The notes below the pieces were generated by a model. The model did no database searches, was not told where the DNA came from, and saw only the letters and a list, made by a program, of their open reading frames with translations. A program made the position numbers and the translations under genes. Shown piece by piece: positions 11,153-26,200 of a DNA stretch of 64,000 nt. Numbering within the stretch: position 1 is the stretch's first letter; each line of letters opens with the position of its first letter. The stretch is from Galbula dea (Eukaryota; Chordata; Aves; Piciformes; Galbulidae): assembly GCA_013399015.1 (NCBI GenBank), contig VWZX01002286.1, forward strand, positions 1 to 64,000, written 5' to 3'.

Positions 11153-14100
11153 ATTGAAAAAACAAGTCCACAGATACTCAGATTAAATAGAACCATCTCT
11201 TACTGAGAAATGGCTGCTAGGAATTTTTCTTTCATGTTTTGCATGAAAGTCTGCTTATTCTGACTACCAGCATAACTTTAATTCTACATAACTTACCAAA
11301 TTATGGAGTCCACATCAAATATATTCTAGACTCAAGTATTCCCAGGTTTTACAGTAATTTTGCAAAAGAAGATGTTATGGAAGCTTTTACAAATTCCCCA
11401 AATATCCTTAATTTTGGTCCTATAAATACTTTCAGCATGCTGCGCTTTTATGGGTATTAAGCCAGCCAAATTGTCTCTACCCCACAAAGGCCTCTTCAGT
11501 ATTAATTATCATATTATTAAGTATGATAATAAAACCATGTTCGTTTGGAGTATTATTTGAAGTACGCACACCTCAATATTACACAGTGTGTACCAGTGTG
11601 TTATACTTACAATTTTACTCCTGTGTTGCATTAGAAAACTTGAGTGTTATGGTTAGCTACAATATCATTTCAATCTTCCCAGCATGTTAACCAATGGTTC
11701 TTTGCAACTCTGACTTAATCTACACATGGAGGATCATGTACTCTGTTATTAGGACTGGTTATTGATGCTCTTATTAAATTTCTGCCAATAAAAGTGTTTT
11801 TAAAGAATTGCATAAATGGATGTATGCATTTTAACCATTCTTGATTTCTATTTTTTAATATTTAGTAAAACAGATGGAGGTGGCTTGCATGCTAAATGTT
11901 TTAGTTAATCATTTTCTGTAATTAAATGATCTCTGATGATTCAGGAAATGAAGATGTGTAATAAACTTAAGGAAATTGAACAGTCAATAACTGGAATGGA
12001 TGACAGTGGTTAACTACTGCATAGGGAGTTTAGAATTTCCATGCACTATCTAACAGTATGCCTTTCCAGCCGCTGTCTATTCTAATATAGTAAGCATTTA
12101 CAATGTGTTGAGGATAAAAGTGTTCATGAAAGCAAATGTATTTTGGGCCTCTCAAGTCCATGACAGGCTAAAGCAGATTTCTGAGGTAACTGTTACTGTA
12201 AAATTTCTGTTCTGCTACTATCAGACCCTTCCTTGCATACACTATTTCTAAACATAGGTCATGAGGGGCTTTACTAGGAACATTCCCACCTTAAATTAGT
12301 CATCAGCCACACCTCTCTCAGAAAAGAGGAAGGCTACTGAAGCACTGTCCTGCAAGATTTCCTGTAGACCAGGCATAGTATGGAAGTAATTGTAATAAGA
12401 TGGAAGAATAACATCAATGGAACACAAGGCAAGTACTCCAAATCTCCCAGTGGTTTCCATGAAATGTCATCAACCAAACAATTACAAATGGTTTGAAGGA
12501 AGGTGCTTTGGACAAGGTGCTATTTCGGAGTAACATGTCACACAGTTTCTTATACATGCCAGTGCAGACTTCAGCCTGGGACCAATCCCATTTTTTCATG
12601 ACTTCTTCTTTGGAAAATAACACAAATTGTGTTCATGTGTTCTTCATGCTAAAAATTCCTCAGTGTTTTGTGCAGTTGCTTAACATGAAAACAAATGACT
12701 TCATGATTTCATTCTTAATATAATGTATTTGTTGTAGGACTAATATTAAGATTTCCACAGACTGTTCCAAATTTGCAGTTCCAAAGGTTATGGAAACCAT
12801 CTCATTTTAATTTCTCTAAATTTTAAAATTTCAATATTCTGTAGACAATGTTGACTTCACCAGTTTTTTCATTCCTTCCTGCTTTGATAATATCTACCTA
12901 TGAAATAAGATGAAAACAAATGAAATTATAATTGTTAATGATGTCAAAAAATGACGTTTTTGGGAGTAATATTTACTATACAAAGGTGAAAGAAATATGA
13001 ATGATCTAAAGAAATGTATTCCTGGTAACAAACAGAAAAAGAGGAGTATGAACTTCACTGCTATGTCCTCCACAGCTAAATTCTGCTGAATAAGTAATCA
13101 TGCACTTAATGATTACACTTGACTAAAAGACATAGACACACTGCCTCAGGAATTTCAGAGTTCCTGAATAATACAGAAACCTTCCTAGACCGCAGAAGAT
13201 CTCCTATACCTTCCTGAATATCACTGAGTTCTGCCAGCTCACACCCTCACAGGAGGCACAACATGAACCCAATAGCTAGCTGTAAAATTGCCAGAGGAAT
13301 ATCTTCCACTGGAAAGTGCCAATTAATTAAACAATATTCTTTCTTAAGATCTAGACTGCATGCATCGAGGCCTCCCAAAATAATAACAACATAGATGGCT
13401 TGTTTTGTAGGGAAATTTCTTGTAGAAACATGGAAATGTTAGAAACAGAGAAACATAAGAAATATCAGTGTTTCAAAACCCACTTTGATCTAATTGGACA
13501 CTGAAACACATCTCAAAACACCGTAATTTCTTACAATTCCACATTTCAAATACCCCTAAAAGGTAGAAGAATAACCAAGAGTCATAACTCCGCCCCAATA
13601 CTCCATTCCCCTTTTATCCACCAAAGTATATTCAGAGAATACATTCTGTGTATACATTGCTTCTGAAGAAAGGCCATTACTCTGTGGTAAACTAATCCAT
13701 GGGTGTTAATCTGGCCTTAGGAAAAGTAAGTTCCTTAAACAGTTACAAATTTTTGTTACAAATGTATTCCTAACAAAGTTATTACAACATTTTTCTTTAG
13801 TGGTGCAGTGTAACTGCTAACACAAATGCACAGGCTATGGCCTCTTTAGCATCTAGAAAGATAGACCAGAAAGGATATGGGAGTAATTTGGGTACATTTT
13901 GGATACCCTGTTAAGGGATTAGTAATGTATAAACTCCCCAGTTGCCTTGGTGCTTTTATGTGCTCCTCAGAAAAGGTTTCAAAACTAGAAGAATAGTATA
14001 TTTGTTATTTCTGGCTCCGTTAAGCACAATAGTAATTATCATTGCCTATTTAACTCTTACAAAGCATGCAAACAACAATATGCTTATGATGTATGGCATT

Positions 14101-17100
14101 TTAAACATATGCTTATGGTTATTCAATGCCACCTAACCACCTGCATGAGAGCACTTGCACAGAATGCCAAGATTATACAGCCATGCTTCCAAATGGCCCC
14201 TAAGTTCTTTAAAGTTGTCTACTCCTCTAGCAAATATTGTGATTTGAAAACTCTTCAAGTATTACATCATGCAGAGAATAATTTTCAAGACAATGAGATG
14301 GGTTCTGGTGTCTAGAACAGGTGGTAAACACAAAATTAAATTATTTTACAAAGGATACAAAAAGTAACCAAAAATGAGTACCCAGTGGGCACATTTACTT
14401 AGCAATTTTATTTCTATATAAAAAGCTGCAATTAATTACAAAACAGTTTTTATACAATTTTTGCTTTCTGTAAATGTGGAGTGAATTCTCCCCATAAACT
14501 AATGAACTGAAGTGAAGCCAAATAGAGACCAGCTGGCTGAATTGCTAAGTAATTTTATCCACATGATTGACTTTACGATCCTTTCACTACAGTAACTAGT
14601 CTTTATTCTCACAATCAGCATCAACCATAATTCCAAGAGGGAAAGATGATTAAAAATCTAGAGAATAGAGAGGAGAGGTTTGTTTGATGTGGTACAGTGC
14701 ATTCTTGCACACACTTCTGCTGTATAATAGGTGCTGAATTACAGGTCTTTATAGCTTCCAAAGTAGCACAGTGAATAGCTGCCTCAAAGACATAATAAGC
14801 AACCAATGCCTAAATAATCATTACAGATACTCCATTAACAGCATCTAACTGTGTGGCTTTTAACCATACAAATTGTTTTTTGACAGCTTGTAACCTTTCC
14901 AAACAGTTTCCTTTGGGCATTACACCACATTCAGATCTAATTTTAACTTTTGCTTTGTCTATAATTTATTACTTTCTTTGGAAACACATAATGTATTTCA
15001 GTGGAATGGATAAATTCAAATAAAAGATTAAAAAAAATCAATTGCTGTTTTAATCTACAAAATCCTTGCTTTCTGAGATAACTAAGATCTGATGAAACAT
15101 AACAAGGGAAAAAAGGCTAAATGGTCTAGAATTCCTGAGGGTATTTGTTTTACAACAAGCAATATTTTTTTCCTCAAATCATTTAAAATACAGGCACAAC
15201 TAACTGAAAAAAAGAATAAAAGTAAAAACATATACAAATAAAATATAAATCCTTTAAGGCTGTTCCTAAGAGCCACAGACTTTGCATAACATAATAAATA
15301 ACATGTTATAAAAGAGTTTAATGATGTATTGCAATGGGATAAAGAGCTAAGAAAGATGTACAGTAGTAGCTTTTTTCCAAAGAGAGCCCATAATTACAAA
15401 TCAGTGAAGATACATGACTTATGAAGAGCTAGAGGGCAAGCATGTTTTTCAGAAACTGGCAGAAATGTGTGAAATTAATGTGGGGGATGATGTAACAGTA
15501 TTAGGTGATCTGTATTGGCTGTCATGGCCATTATCTCACTTCTGGAGAAACCATTCCCAGAAATAACGTCCAGTAAATCAACATGTAGTAGGAATCAGTG
15601 CAGAAAAAACATAATTCTGGCAGTCAAAATTTCTCATTTCTTTCAAGACATTCAACTATTTTTCAGCAGATTCAAGCACTTTTTCTCAAGTTTTCAAGTC
15701 TGTGTAACAGGTAAATATGTGTCCAATAGATGGAAAAGTGATTTGAAACAACATAAGGGTTCATTGCTCACAAAGGTTCCTATTCTTCTCCGACACTATT
15801 CAATGGCCAGTCACATCAAAATTAACTATCATCACTGAAAGAAGTATAAATCAGATGGGCACAAAAATCTTCTACGTAGAACCACCTGAACAAGTTCTTT
15901 CCCATAGCCTGAACCTTAAAAAGGGTCACCAAATTTAGTACAGGCTTGGTAAGTGACAGGCAAGGCAGAGTAAATCTTTAAATAAATCGTGGAAATATCC
16001 CTCTCAGTATGAATCTAATTCCTCATGCTGAAGTCAGTGAAGGTACATCAGCATAAAATTAGAATAAGCCAGTTATGAATCAGACTCATGTCTAACTTGC
16101 ATCTTACAACTGAGTTATACCACACCTTGTATATCTGAATAGCTGAGGAAATAGTAGCATATTTCTTGGCTACACGGAAGAAAATCAACAAGCAGATTTT
16201 CAGAATAGAAGAAATTCTTAGAAGCAGCTAATGAAAGTATGAGATAGAAAGACCTAGAAAAATGAGTAAGTATAAGAAAATCTCAGGTATTCTGAGCACT
16301 ATTCAGTGTTTTGCTAATGCTCCACTTCTTTTTGGTTTTTTGGTTGCTTGTTTTTTACTTAGTATCAAGCATTACTTGCAAACTAGGGCATTCAAAGTAG
16401 AAAAATCATAGTCAGACTATTCTGACACTTTTCTTAAAGACTCCACCCTTTATTTTTGTTTAATTAATCTCAACATGCCCAGTACACAGCTACTGTAAGT
16501 AACACAGGCCAACCACTAAACTGAGTTCTCTGTAATTTGATCAGTTGGTGTCAATCTGATAAAAACAAAAGAATCATCCTTGGTTTAGAGATCTTAAACT
16601 TTGGGGAGGTGGGTGAGGGCTTCAGGAATCAGTAAATCTGACCTATATCATTACGGAAGACAGTTCTAATGACTGTGGACCAGTTCTAATTGACTCGTGC
16701 AGCTATTTGGAATACTATATTACATACCATTCATCATTATCACCAACAGCAGTTGAGGACATTGCACAGCTCTCAGTGTAACACAATTATTCTCTCTCAA
16801 ATATTCTTTTAGTCCTTTCCTAATCTTTCAGCCTCAGCATGGAAGCACATCTAACTGTATGAGTATTTATCTCTAGGTATACTGCAGTGATATAATCTGG
16901 CTGAAGTGCAATAAAACTGAAGAAAGGCCAAGTCAACCAATATTAATAGAAAGCTCCAATCAAACCAGCTACTTCCTGAATATTATAAAGAGAAGTTACT
17001 GTTACAAATGGAGAACAACTGCTCAGCTCATTTTAGCTCTGATCAAAACTCAATCTGGATGCCACTACAGTGATGAATGGCATTATTTCTCCATTGCTTC

Positions 17101-18424
17101 TGTGCTATATATGATTTTTCTGTTGGCACACTATGAACTAATTAAAATGGTTGTAATATACTCAGAAACTAAATTATGTTAAAAATCAATTAAGAGACCA
17201 ACTTTAGACATTTTATCATATATTTGTGCACATGTACATATAAATATTTCAGCCTGGCTTCTCAAATGATGGAAAACACCAGTCTTCTTCCACTGAAGTC
17301 TGAAAGCCTACATCAGTAAAATGTCTGGCCCCATTTTACCTAAATGCACAATATTTACATATTTTTATGTGTTTATTTTCTAATCACCACAATTTCAAAA
17401 GACTGTGAAAGAGAGAGCAGTAAGATAGCTAACTATGTCAACGCATTCAGACTTCAGTTCTTAAGAGTCAAATATCCACATCTACAATAAGGATCTGAAT
17501 AATGTTTCAAAATTGTAGATTTCAGGAGGACTACTACTTGGCAACTGAAAATCAGGACCTACTCCTACAGTATACCAGCATTATATTATTAAACAACATA
17601 TATTTCAGGGCTCTCCTAGAATAAGATCTGTGTAATTTCTTTTGTAACTTCTGTCAATTTTTTTTCTGATTTGATATCCTTTTCAATGGATTGTGATGTG
17701 CTTAAGTTGAAAGGATTTAAAAAAAAAAACAGACCACATTCATTTCACTGCTCCTCTTCTGGCAGTTTTCTCCTAGTTTTCCAGACAAAAGAAGAATTAA
17801 ACATAGGGCAAAAATAGTTACATACAGATTACTTTGACTTTCCTCTACACACAGTTTTTATTAAAAAAAAATAAAATTAGATGACTGTTAGCTCACCTAG
17901 AGGATAGTAAATTAAACAGTGAATAAACAAAGTCTTTCACGATAAAGAAAATGATGGAAAACAGATTTTCTCAGCATAACAAGGTATGGGATCTGGCTTC
18001 AGTACTTCACCACAATAGTCTAAATTAAGAACAGCAGAGAACAAGTTAGAATCATACATGGTTAGGAAAAAGGTTTTGTTTATAAACCATAAAAAGAGGT
18101 ATGCTATCATTTGGAAAGTAACAGTATTCTGAGATCAGTTTAAATAAAGTTTCCCTCACAACGCTTTTCCTTTTCCCATATGTCAGCAACATATGTCTTT
18201 TAAAATCAGTTTATTGTCAGTTTAACCTACAAGAATTTTCCCTCCACACACACAGAGTAAGTAGAACAAAATATTAGGGGGCTTTACAACTGAAATAGTA
18301 TGAGAACAAGTGTTACTGCAGTTGTATATTAGACCAGAAGATGTGCAATCCAAATTTTGATTGCATTTTGAGTTAATCTCCAGTTTCTTGGAAAATAGAT
18401 CAAAACAAACATACTTAGCAGGTT
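11153..18424. other. Long AT-rich stretch, no gene seen
   Basis: About 7 kb without a recognisable repeat family, exon or RNA gene. Small structures present are a 9-bp perfect inverted repeat at 11505-11530 and a 7-bp one at 13146-13167. Open frames of up to 107 codons (15515-15838, plus) have no domain or start context. Confidence 0.55.
11505..11530. repeat. Perfect 9-bp inverted repeat (hairpin potential)
   Basis: ATTATCATA at 11505-11513 is the exact reverse complement of TATGATAAT at 11522-11530, with an 8-base AT-rich spacer. It is AT-only apart from one C/G pair, so chance occurrence is plausible. Confidence 0.8.
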
Positions 18425-18540
18425 TTAAAACAAACAAACAAACAAAAAACCCCACAAAATGCAAATAAGCAAACAAACAGAAAACAAAGCCAAAACCCAA
18501 GTACTAAAAAAAAAGAAAAAAAAGAAAGAAAAAGGAAATA
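18425..18540. repeat. A-rich low-complexity tract with (CAAA)n
   Basis: Begins with a run of CAAA units, continues with A-rich sequence containing CCCC and CAAACAAACAG, and ends in a stretch of A and AAAG units (about 18505-18535). It could be the decayed poly(A)-like end of a retroposon, but no element body is visible on either side. Confidence 0.8.
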
Positions 18541-20049
18541 TTTTTAGTAATCATGGCCTGCTTCAAAGCCAATTGAAGGCTATCAGAGTATGGCCACACA
18601 TTTCAGCTTTTTGTCTGAGCATTTGTAGAGAACTACAATTATTAAGTCGTGATTTTTATTAATTACAACACTCTACTTCTGACAGACATCCCACATTCTG
18701 AATTTGACCAGTAAAATCATCTCTCCCCTGCACTATTCAATTCGTAATTTCTCTGAGCCAAAAGCAGTGGTTCTTTCTTACTGTTTCTAAATTATAACAA
18801 CTAAAATATTAATCCTGGAGTTTATGAGGACCTAACTGGCCTCAAGCCACTATTGACAAGAATGAAAAAAAGGGAGAAGAGCAGAAAAAACTGAAGCAAG
18901 CAGGTAGATTTAATAATCTACAGGTAGTAGGTAGATTTCATCACGTTTATCATTTGACTTAAACATTTAAACTATCTGACTTTTAAAAGCAGTTCTAAGG
19001 AGAATGGTTAACTTAAGACAGCCCAATTCCACTGTGTATTTTATTGTTTTCCAAAATAATGAAAGAGAATGTTTCCAAAAGAGAGAGAAGAATACTGAGA
19101 ATTATAACCCAGAATTAAACAGCATCGTAGAGTAACATCATCTAGTTTTATGTCATTCATTAGCAATCTGGTTTGCTATTATATAGAGGCAAATTCTCTG
19201 AGGACCCTAGGACCTTTGAGAATGCATGAAACCCCACCATTTTTTTTAACTCACCATTTTATAAAACTGCTTACAGACTTTCCTACCCTTTAAATATCCA
19301 CTATCAGTGGCACAATTCCAGACTTCCAACAATTGTTAATAAAAGCTCTCCACTTAGCATTTAAACTAATTTACACATTAACCAGCAACCATCAATAAAT
19401 ACTTGTAAAAAATCACTGAGGCTGCTCAGATTAAGGAAGGTTAATTTGGATTTAATTTTTTTAAATTATTAATTAATTAATACAGAATACAATTAACTAA
19501 TTACTTAAAAAGGAATTCCACACATTCTAAAGGTATTGCACTAAACAAAAATAAAAGAAGCACTCTGCGCATATATTCAAATACTTATTAGAGGAGCAAT
19601 AGTAAAAACCTGATAAAACAGAATAGTAAAGCTAGAACCTACAAAAGAACTAACCACAGTTAAAAAAGAAATCAGCTGGGTTTGGTATATTAAAAAAGAA
19701 TCTGGGAATTTGGTCCAAAACATATATTGCAAAAGATAATTAAGGACAAAAAAACAAAAAACAAAAACACCAAAACCAAAACTGCCTTCCCAATCACTTA
19801 TTGAGCTGTTTAACTCCCAAAATTGATTAAAATAACAGAATAATTTATGATTGCAATGACATTACAAAATCTAATACACAGCAATTCTAGCTTGTATGTT
19901 TCCCAAATATTTCTAAATTTTAAGCTCTCACACAGGTATAGGGCATCCTGACAGTTATGTTGATCTCAGCAACTTAATCCTAGAATTGGGAACAAAATGC
20001 AAAACAGTGGTCACATGAAAATTAAGTAGGATGCCAGAAGTATCATGCT
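18541..20049. other. AT-rich non-coding stretch
   Basis: Nothing gene-like. Contains a 7-bp inverted repeat at 18904-18921 (GTAGATT/AATCTAC), a TTAA-rich patch near 19460-19505 and an A/C-only patch near 19745-19785. Confidence 0.55.
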
Positions 20050-20240
20050 GTGAAAGGGTGAACACTGGAACAGGCTTTCTAGAGAGATGCTCAATGCCTC
20101 AAGCCCATTAGTGTTCAACAGGCATTCATACAATACCCTTAACAACATGTTTTAACTTTTGGTCAGCTCTGAAGTGGTCAGGCAGTTGGACTAGATGACC
20201 CATGTAGGTCCCTTCTAAGCGATAGTGTCTATTCTATCCT
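20050..20240 (+). mobile_element. CR1 LINE 3' end fragment
   Basis: Contains GAACACTGGAACAGGCTTTC, the CR1 counterpart of 'aacactggaacaggttgccc'. Further on are CCCTTAACAACATG followed by TTTAACTTTTGGTCAGCTCTG, GAAGTGGTCAGGCAGTTGGA, then CTAGATGACCCATGTAGGTCCCTTC. This order is that of a CR1 3' region in plus orientation. The terminal octamer is poorly kept. The differences from the other copies here show that it belongs to a separate subfamily. Confidence 0.88.
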
Positions 20241-23200
20241 GCTTTGGAAGTAGCACCTCTACAGAGTTAAATTCTGGTAACTGAACTAAATCCTTGCGTA
20301 CTGCATCAATCTGATGTACCAACTCTCTGCATAGCTACCACTTATTTTTTACTGAAGGACATAGATGCACTTTTGGAAAGGACAGTCATAATACCCATTA
20401 ATACTCAACTGGACCAATACCTGTTAATTAGCTGACAGTCTTTAATCACAACTTCAATTGACTGACAGCATTGGTGTAGTCTGAGACCAAGCAGACACTA
20501 CCGTAACTGCAAGTATAAGCCTTGGTCTTCAATTATCTCCTGATATCTACTGAGATACTATATCTTCATACACACAGATGTAGATCCTTTTGGCTGACAG
20601 ATCCTATTGAGTCTAATGGAAGCTAGAGTCCAGCTAGCACTGAGTTGAGAAGCATATTTGACTTTTGCAGCTTGGAGCTGAGTGTTGAGTTGATGCAGTT
20701 TAAGGTGAAGATCTTTATTAGAGGTCTTTCTATTTTCACTATATTGTCAAATTTACATGCATCCTTTTTTGGTTTCTGAGCTAAACATCCTTACCACCGG
20801 CAATATAAACAGCTTGATATGACCCTGAAAATAAGTGTATGAATATGTCTAACAACTACTGCTCAAGGAGCACTGTAAGCAGATCCAGAATTATTTAATG
20901 GAGAGAGCTGTCTTCAATGTTGTAATTACCATTTGACTTCACTGTACAAAATCACAGATGTACAAAATCTAACATCTAAGGGTACAAAAGAACAGTCAGT
21001 GCCTAAATTAGCTGAATTTAATATCCAACCTACAGTTTTAAATTGAAAAATACTAGAATACTAAGAAAATAAATACCAATTCTCTTCTTTTATCTCTTCA
21101 AGGTCTTCTGTCGTACTACCTGAAAATACAACCTCCCTGCCTGCCTGCAATTACTTATCAAATGCTACTTGAATGCGGTAAGCATCACATTCCCATAATG
21201 ATTGATGACAGATGTCCAATCAGGTTCTTGTTACTGGGGTCTGGAGCAGGGTGGGATCAGCAAAGCAGCTGCCAAAGGCCATAGGCAAAACTGAAGGAAA
21301 GAATAATGCAAATTCACAATTAGGGAGTCTCAGGGGTGTAGGAGAATGATTTGGGCCTCTGCAGATTATTGCAGACCTGTTTTTGTTTAGGAGAGAAAAA
21401 AGCTTTATGCACTTTCAAGTTCCTGACCAATTTTTTGTCCCGTAACTATCCTTTAGAACCCCTAGGCCACTGTATCAGCTGCCATATGTCTCTTGCATTA
21501 GACAGCCTGGACCTTTTCCATCAGCTGCAAGAAACTTTCAACACATCTGGTATAAGCTTTTCTCATCAGCTGCTGTGAGCCTCTGTGCATATTGACTATC
21601 AATTCCTTCTGTTGGCTGCTATGCTCTTTCTGGACCCTAGTGAATCTCTCTCTGCAACTACAGCAGCCTTTTACAATATGTAATTAAATTAATGTTTCTA
21701 GCCAGCATAAACCATGTGACAAAGACATTAGGCCATCCCCATTTTTACCTCACTCCCTGCTCCTGTCCCTCCCTTCTGTGATGCTGTAAGAGAAACTGGT
21801 CTGACTGAAAACTAGCCTAGAAAAAAAAATAGGAAATCATCAGCTAAATCAGTTCCTAAACTAGTTGATTTTATACAGTCGTGCTGAATAGAAAGCAGCA
21901 TTCTCCTGGAACAAACGGCTAAGAATAGGTCACAGTGCTTTTTAGTTGGGCAACTGCTGCAGTTCGTGACGGCTCAAAATTTTAGCTGAACTATATCCTT
22001 GGGCTGTGATTCCACAACAGTTTACATCAACCTGAAATGTCACCCTTGGAGTCCCTCTACCTTGCTCTGTTTCAGGAAGTGAACTAGCAAGAAACTGTCC
22101 TTATTGGAGGAAATAGGACAAGTGAAAAACATTTGCTGATTTTCTTTCCCTGAGCTAGTTCATCACAAGATAAGATGAGCATCAATGTCAACAAAAAAGA
22201 TGAAGGGAAAGGATTGTATCACCATCCCAGGCCCAAGATGGGCAGGACCACAAAAGCGCTGACATAGTTGACTTCAGAACTGCTGTCTGTTTTATACTGT
22301 TATCTCACTGAAGACCTGTTCTGCTTTAGATTCTGGTACCTGCAAAAGTTTTTAAAAGACTTCAGAAGCATCACCATAAGGCCCTGGGTGAGGCCTACAA
22401 TACCTGTTGTAGTTGGACACTTACAAAATGTTGGGGTGTACCAAAACAAACAGAAAATAATTTTGAGAAAAACATAATCAAGATCCATTTTACAAATGAA
22501 AAAGCATTTTCATACCTGAATAAAAAACTGTACACATAACTACATTAAGTGAGTATTTAGAGAACAATTCATAAGTGCAATGTAATTTTCTCTATCACCA
22601 AGCAAAAAATACATGGAGTGGTCTCTGACACTGTAACTAAAATAATATGTTATCAGAAGAGATATAATTAGAATTGAGGAAAAAAACAGGAAAAACTGAC
22701 TAAAAATCAGAACTATTCCATTTATTACAGGTACATAATAGCTGAAAGACAAGTAAACTTTAAATATTCAAATTATACTTTTAAAAATAAATATTCTTAA
22801 GAACAAACCATTAAAGATTTTACATGTGTCAAGCCATACTGCTTTTTTGCACCTAAGCTGTAAAAGAAATCTGACTCTGTTAACAATTAATTGTGAGATT
22901 TTAACTACCACTTTCCTTTGGCTAACGTACAGTAAAAAGAAAATGTCTACCTTGGGTAGTTTTCTAATGACGGTGAGGGAATAATTATTCTGCTACCACT
23001 ATCATGATTCAAATCTCAGAGCTCAGGTAAAGATTAAAATGAATTCAAACTGCCTTGTATTTAAAGTTAAAATAATATACCTAGTAATTAAGATAACCAC
23101 TGCACAATTACATATAGAATGTGATTCCTTTTGTTTAAGCTTTTAGCAACTTGTGGAAAAAAGCTGGCATTTAAGACATCTGTAAAACAATACCAATATG

Positions 23201-26200
23201 TTTAGATGCAGCAGATTTATTTAGATAAAATATTGAACCTTATTCACTAGAAAAAATTTTGGTCATAATCAACATCTGAAAGTTTTAAGGCAAAAGCAAA
23301 TATTTATAATGAGCAATGAGAGACTGCATAATAAAAAAGACAAGGGCATATGATTAGAAGGCTACAGGTGTTTACATATCCCTGCCTACATAAGGTGTTA
23401 CACATTAATTGACCTTACCTGAAAAAGAGCACTTCAGAACACTAACCAAGAAAGACTCCTATGAAGTAGGAAAGAAGAGGGTGGAGAAAGAAAAAGAGGG
23501 CACTATACTCTATGAAAACTAGGTGCTAACTTTACGTTGATCTCAAACTTGCCTGAGAAAACATAAAGGTAAACTAAAATCTTGAGAAACAGACTTTAAC
23601 TTTAGTTATCTCAAAAACTAAAATCCAGAGAAACAAAGATACAATGGTAGAAAATTATTGCAAAGGTCTCAGGTTCCTGCTGGATTGCAAAAGTTTGACC
23701 TGCCTTACAATTCATTCATCCCTATGTTAAAATCAAAACAAAACAAAACCCATAGACATTAAGGTAATTACCAAAAAGTGACTGAATACAGGAGGAAGAA
23801 TAGATAACTATGAAAAACATCTAACATGAGTCGGAACAGTAATTATGATTCCACTAGCCTAATGTAGGTTTGAAAGCACATGCACATTAACCAAAAGGCC
23901 TGGTAAGAGTAAAGAGATCTAATAGTGTAAATGACTTCAAGAAATCACATTAAATTTGGCGGGTTTATCCCAAGTGCTTAATAATAAAATCATATTTGCT
24001 AAACAACTAACCTGAAGAAAGATTTGGTCAACTTTGTTTTAAGATTAACAGCTTCCTTCAGCAAAATGAAAATGACTCTCTATTCAAAGCAAAATGTAGA
24101 AACTTGTGGAAGACATCTAAAGCAATCAGATGTTCAAAGCCAACAGAAGGCCTGTAAAAATAAACGTCCAAGACTGACAGTCCAAGAAGAGAGAACAATA
24201 TTCAGTGAATATGCTGTGAGAGCCTTGTTTTAACAAAATATTCCAAAAAATTTAGTGCAAAAATACCCCACTCAAACCATCCAGATTGTGATCTGCCTGT
24301 CAGTGTTCTGTTTTAGTAAGTAGAAAAATTTCCACAGTAGGATTAATATCCTACTGAGCATATTACAGAAGGATATTAATATGAGAAATAATTGCCTGCT
24401 ACTCTCGGTTTGACTACTAAGTTTGCAGATTAATCTGCTCTGCCTCTCTATATTATGGCTCTTTCTTGCATTCAAATTCATTTGCAAGTGTAACCAAACA
24501 GGAAAACAACTTTCACATGCTGATAATGTCCCCGTTACCAGCTTAAAAGAAACTGAATATAATTCCATAATCAAGCACAGACTTTGGTCCTGCATTTTAT
24601 TTTTGAACTACATCCATTGTATTAACTTCACTTTAAGGAAATTCATTAGTTGATAAAATAGAAACTTTGAGGTCTTTACAAGATTTAAGGTTGAGAAATG
24701 GCTACATTATATTGTTTCTTTAAGACAACAGTTTTAGTAGAGGAAAAGTTCCACATCATTACATCACAGGGGTTTTTTACCATTTGTAAAAAAACCTTTA
24801 GTTTACAAGGCCAAAGATTCTTTGTTGTTTGTTGATACAGTGTGTCTGAATTCAATAAAAGAACAGGTCAATTGCTATTTCACAAAGACACTTTTTAAAA
24901 ATCCAAACAAATCAGCTCATTTTAAAACAATTGTGAAACATAAGCACATACACAATAGTAAACACAAGTATCAATTAAGGATAACATAATATCTCTTAAA
25001 TATCTCAGCTGATGGTTTGTAATCTCAGATTTTCTATTTCGTCAGAAAAAATAAATTCAAACAAAATTAGTCTTTAGATATTAGTTTCTCTCTAAAATGC
25101 TTATTGCTTTTTTAAAAAGAAGCTTGTAGACACATTATTTATATCTTCCATGAAAGTAAGAACAGAAAAATGTGTTGGCTCTCATATAGAACTTTACATT
25201 TTATAATATTTTATTTCAACATCCACAATCAAGTTAAATCAAAACATCTAATCATGTACATACCATTTTACTGATTATAGATCAAATAAATAGTCTTATA
25301 AGTATTATTCAAAAGATGCAATTCGTTTATTTTCACTGCACAAAAGTCAAATACAGAAAGTAAAGTACCTTTTTTTTAATGTCACTTTATCTTAATAAAC
25401 TCATTAGTATTTGGGTAGAATGATAAGAAAAACATGTAGACGTCCCCTGAAGCTGTTTGACAAGATACTATCCTGCTTTAACCCATTTTTCTTAACTTTG
25501 ATTCCTTCCTTAAGATAAAAGGACAAAAACCTGTGATTTGCATGCTACAGAATTTTCTAGCAAAGTCAAGTATAGTGCATTTGCTCTAGCTTTCATTCCA
25601 TTTTTGTCATACCTAACATACATCTGGATTACCAAGCAAAAAAACTATCTAAACAGACTCCTGATATGAGGTGACAGTCAAACTTAAGTTCTGCCAAGCA
25701 ATCATTAAATTGACCTAAATGACAGGTTTTCACAAACATACCAGCCTTTGCTTTAAATGTCACTGAGACTAAAATGGACAGAACATTTTAGCTAAGAGCA
25801 ATTAATGAAAGCAGTAAAAGGATACTCAAGAAGTCTCTTAATACCTGTAGATCACCAGAGATCTCCAAATTCAGCAAAATCTTTGCTACCATAGTAAAGC
25901 TGCATCAATTTTTCACTTTTAGTTTGGTCAAGAGATGTTTTGAATTCAAAATAAATTATGTAGCGCCACTTATTTAGCATCAGTCGCTAAAAGGAAAAGG
26001 GTAAACTTTTCCCAAAAAATTACAAAACAAATTCAAAGTAAGTAGACTTAGTTTTGATGCTACCAGAAACAACTTTTTAGCAATTTTCAGCAGATCTGTC
26101 TTTCATTACAATATTCTTGCTCAGTTCTAATATTCAGCAGAACTATATACTCAAGCCTGCACCTACTTCTGAGTATCTTCATCATCAGTAATTACACAAA

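Noticed and set aside
18425..18540. A-rich tract as the poly(A) tail of a processed pseudogene
   Set aside because: No gene-like body or target-site duplication is visible upstream or on the other strand.
24024..24233. 69-codon plus frame after a CTTCCTTCAG acceptor-like site
   Set aside because: No donor or polyadenylation context and no recognisable motif; weaker than the three exon-like segments kept as findings.
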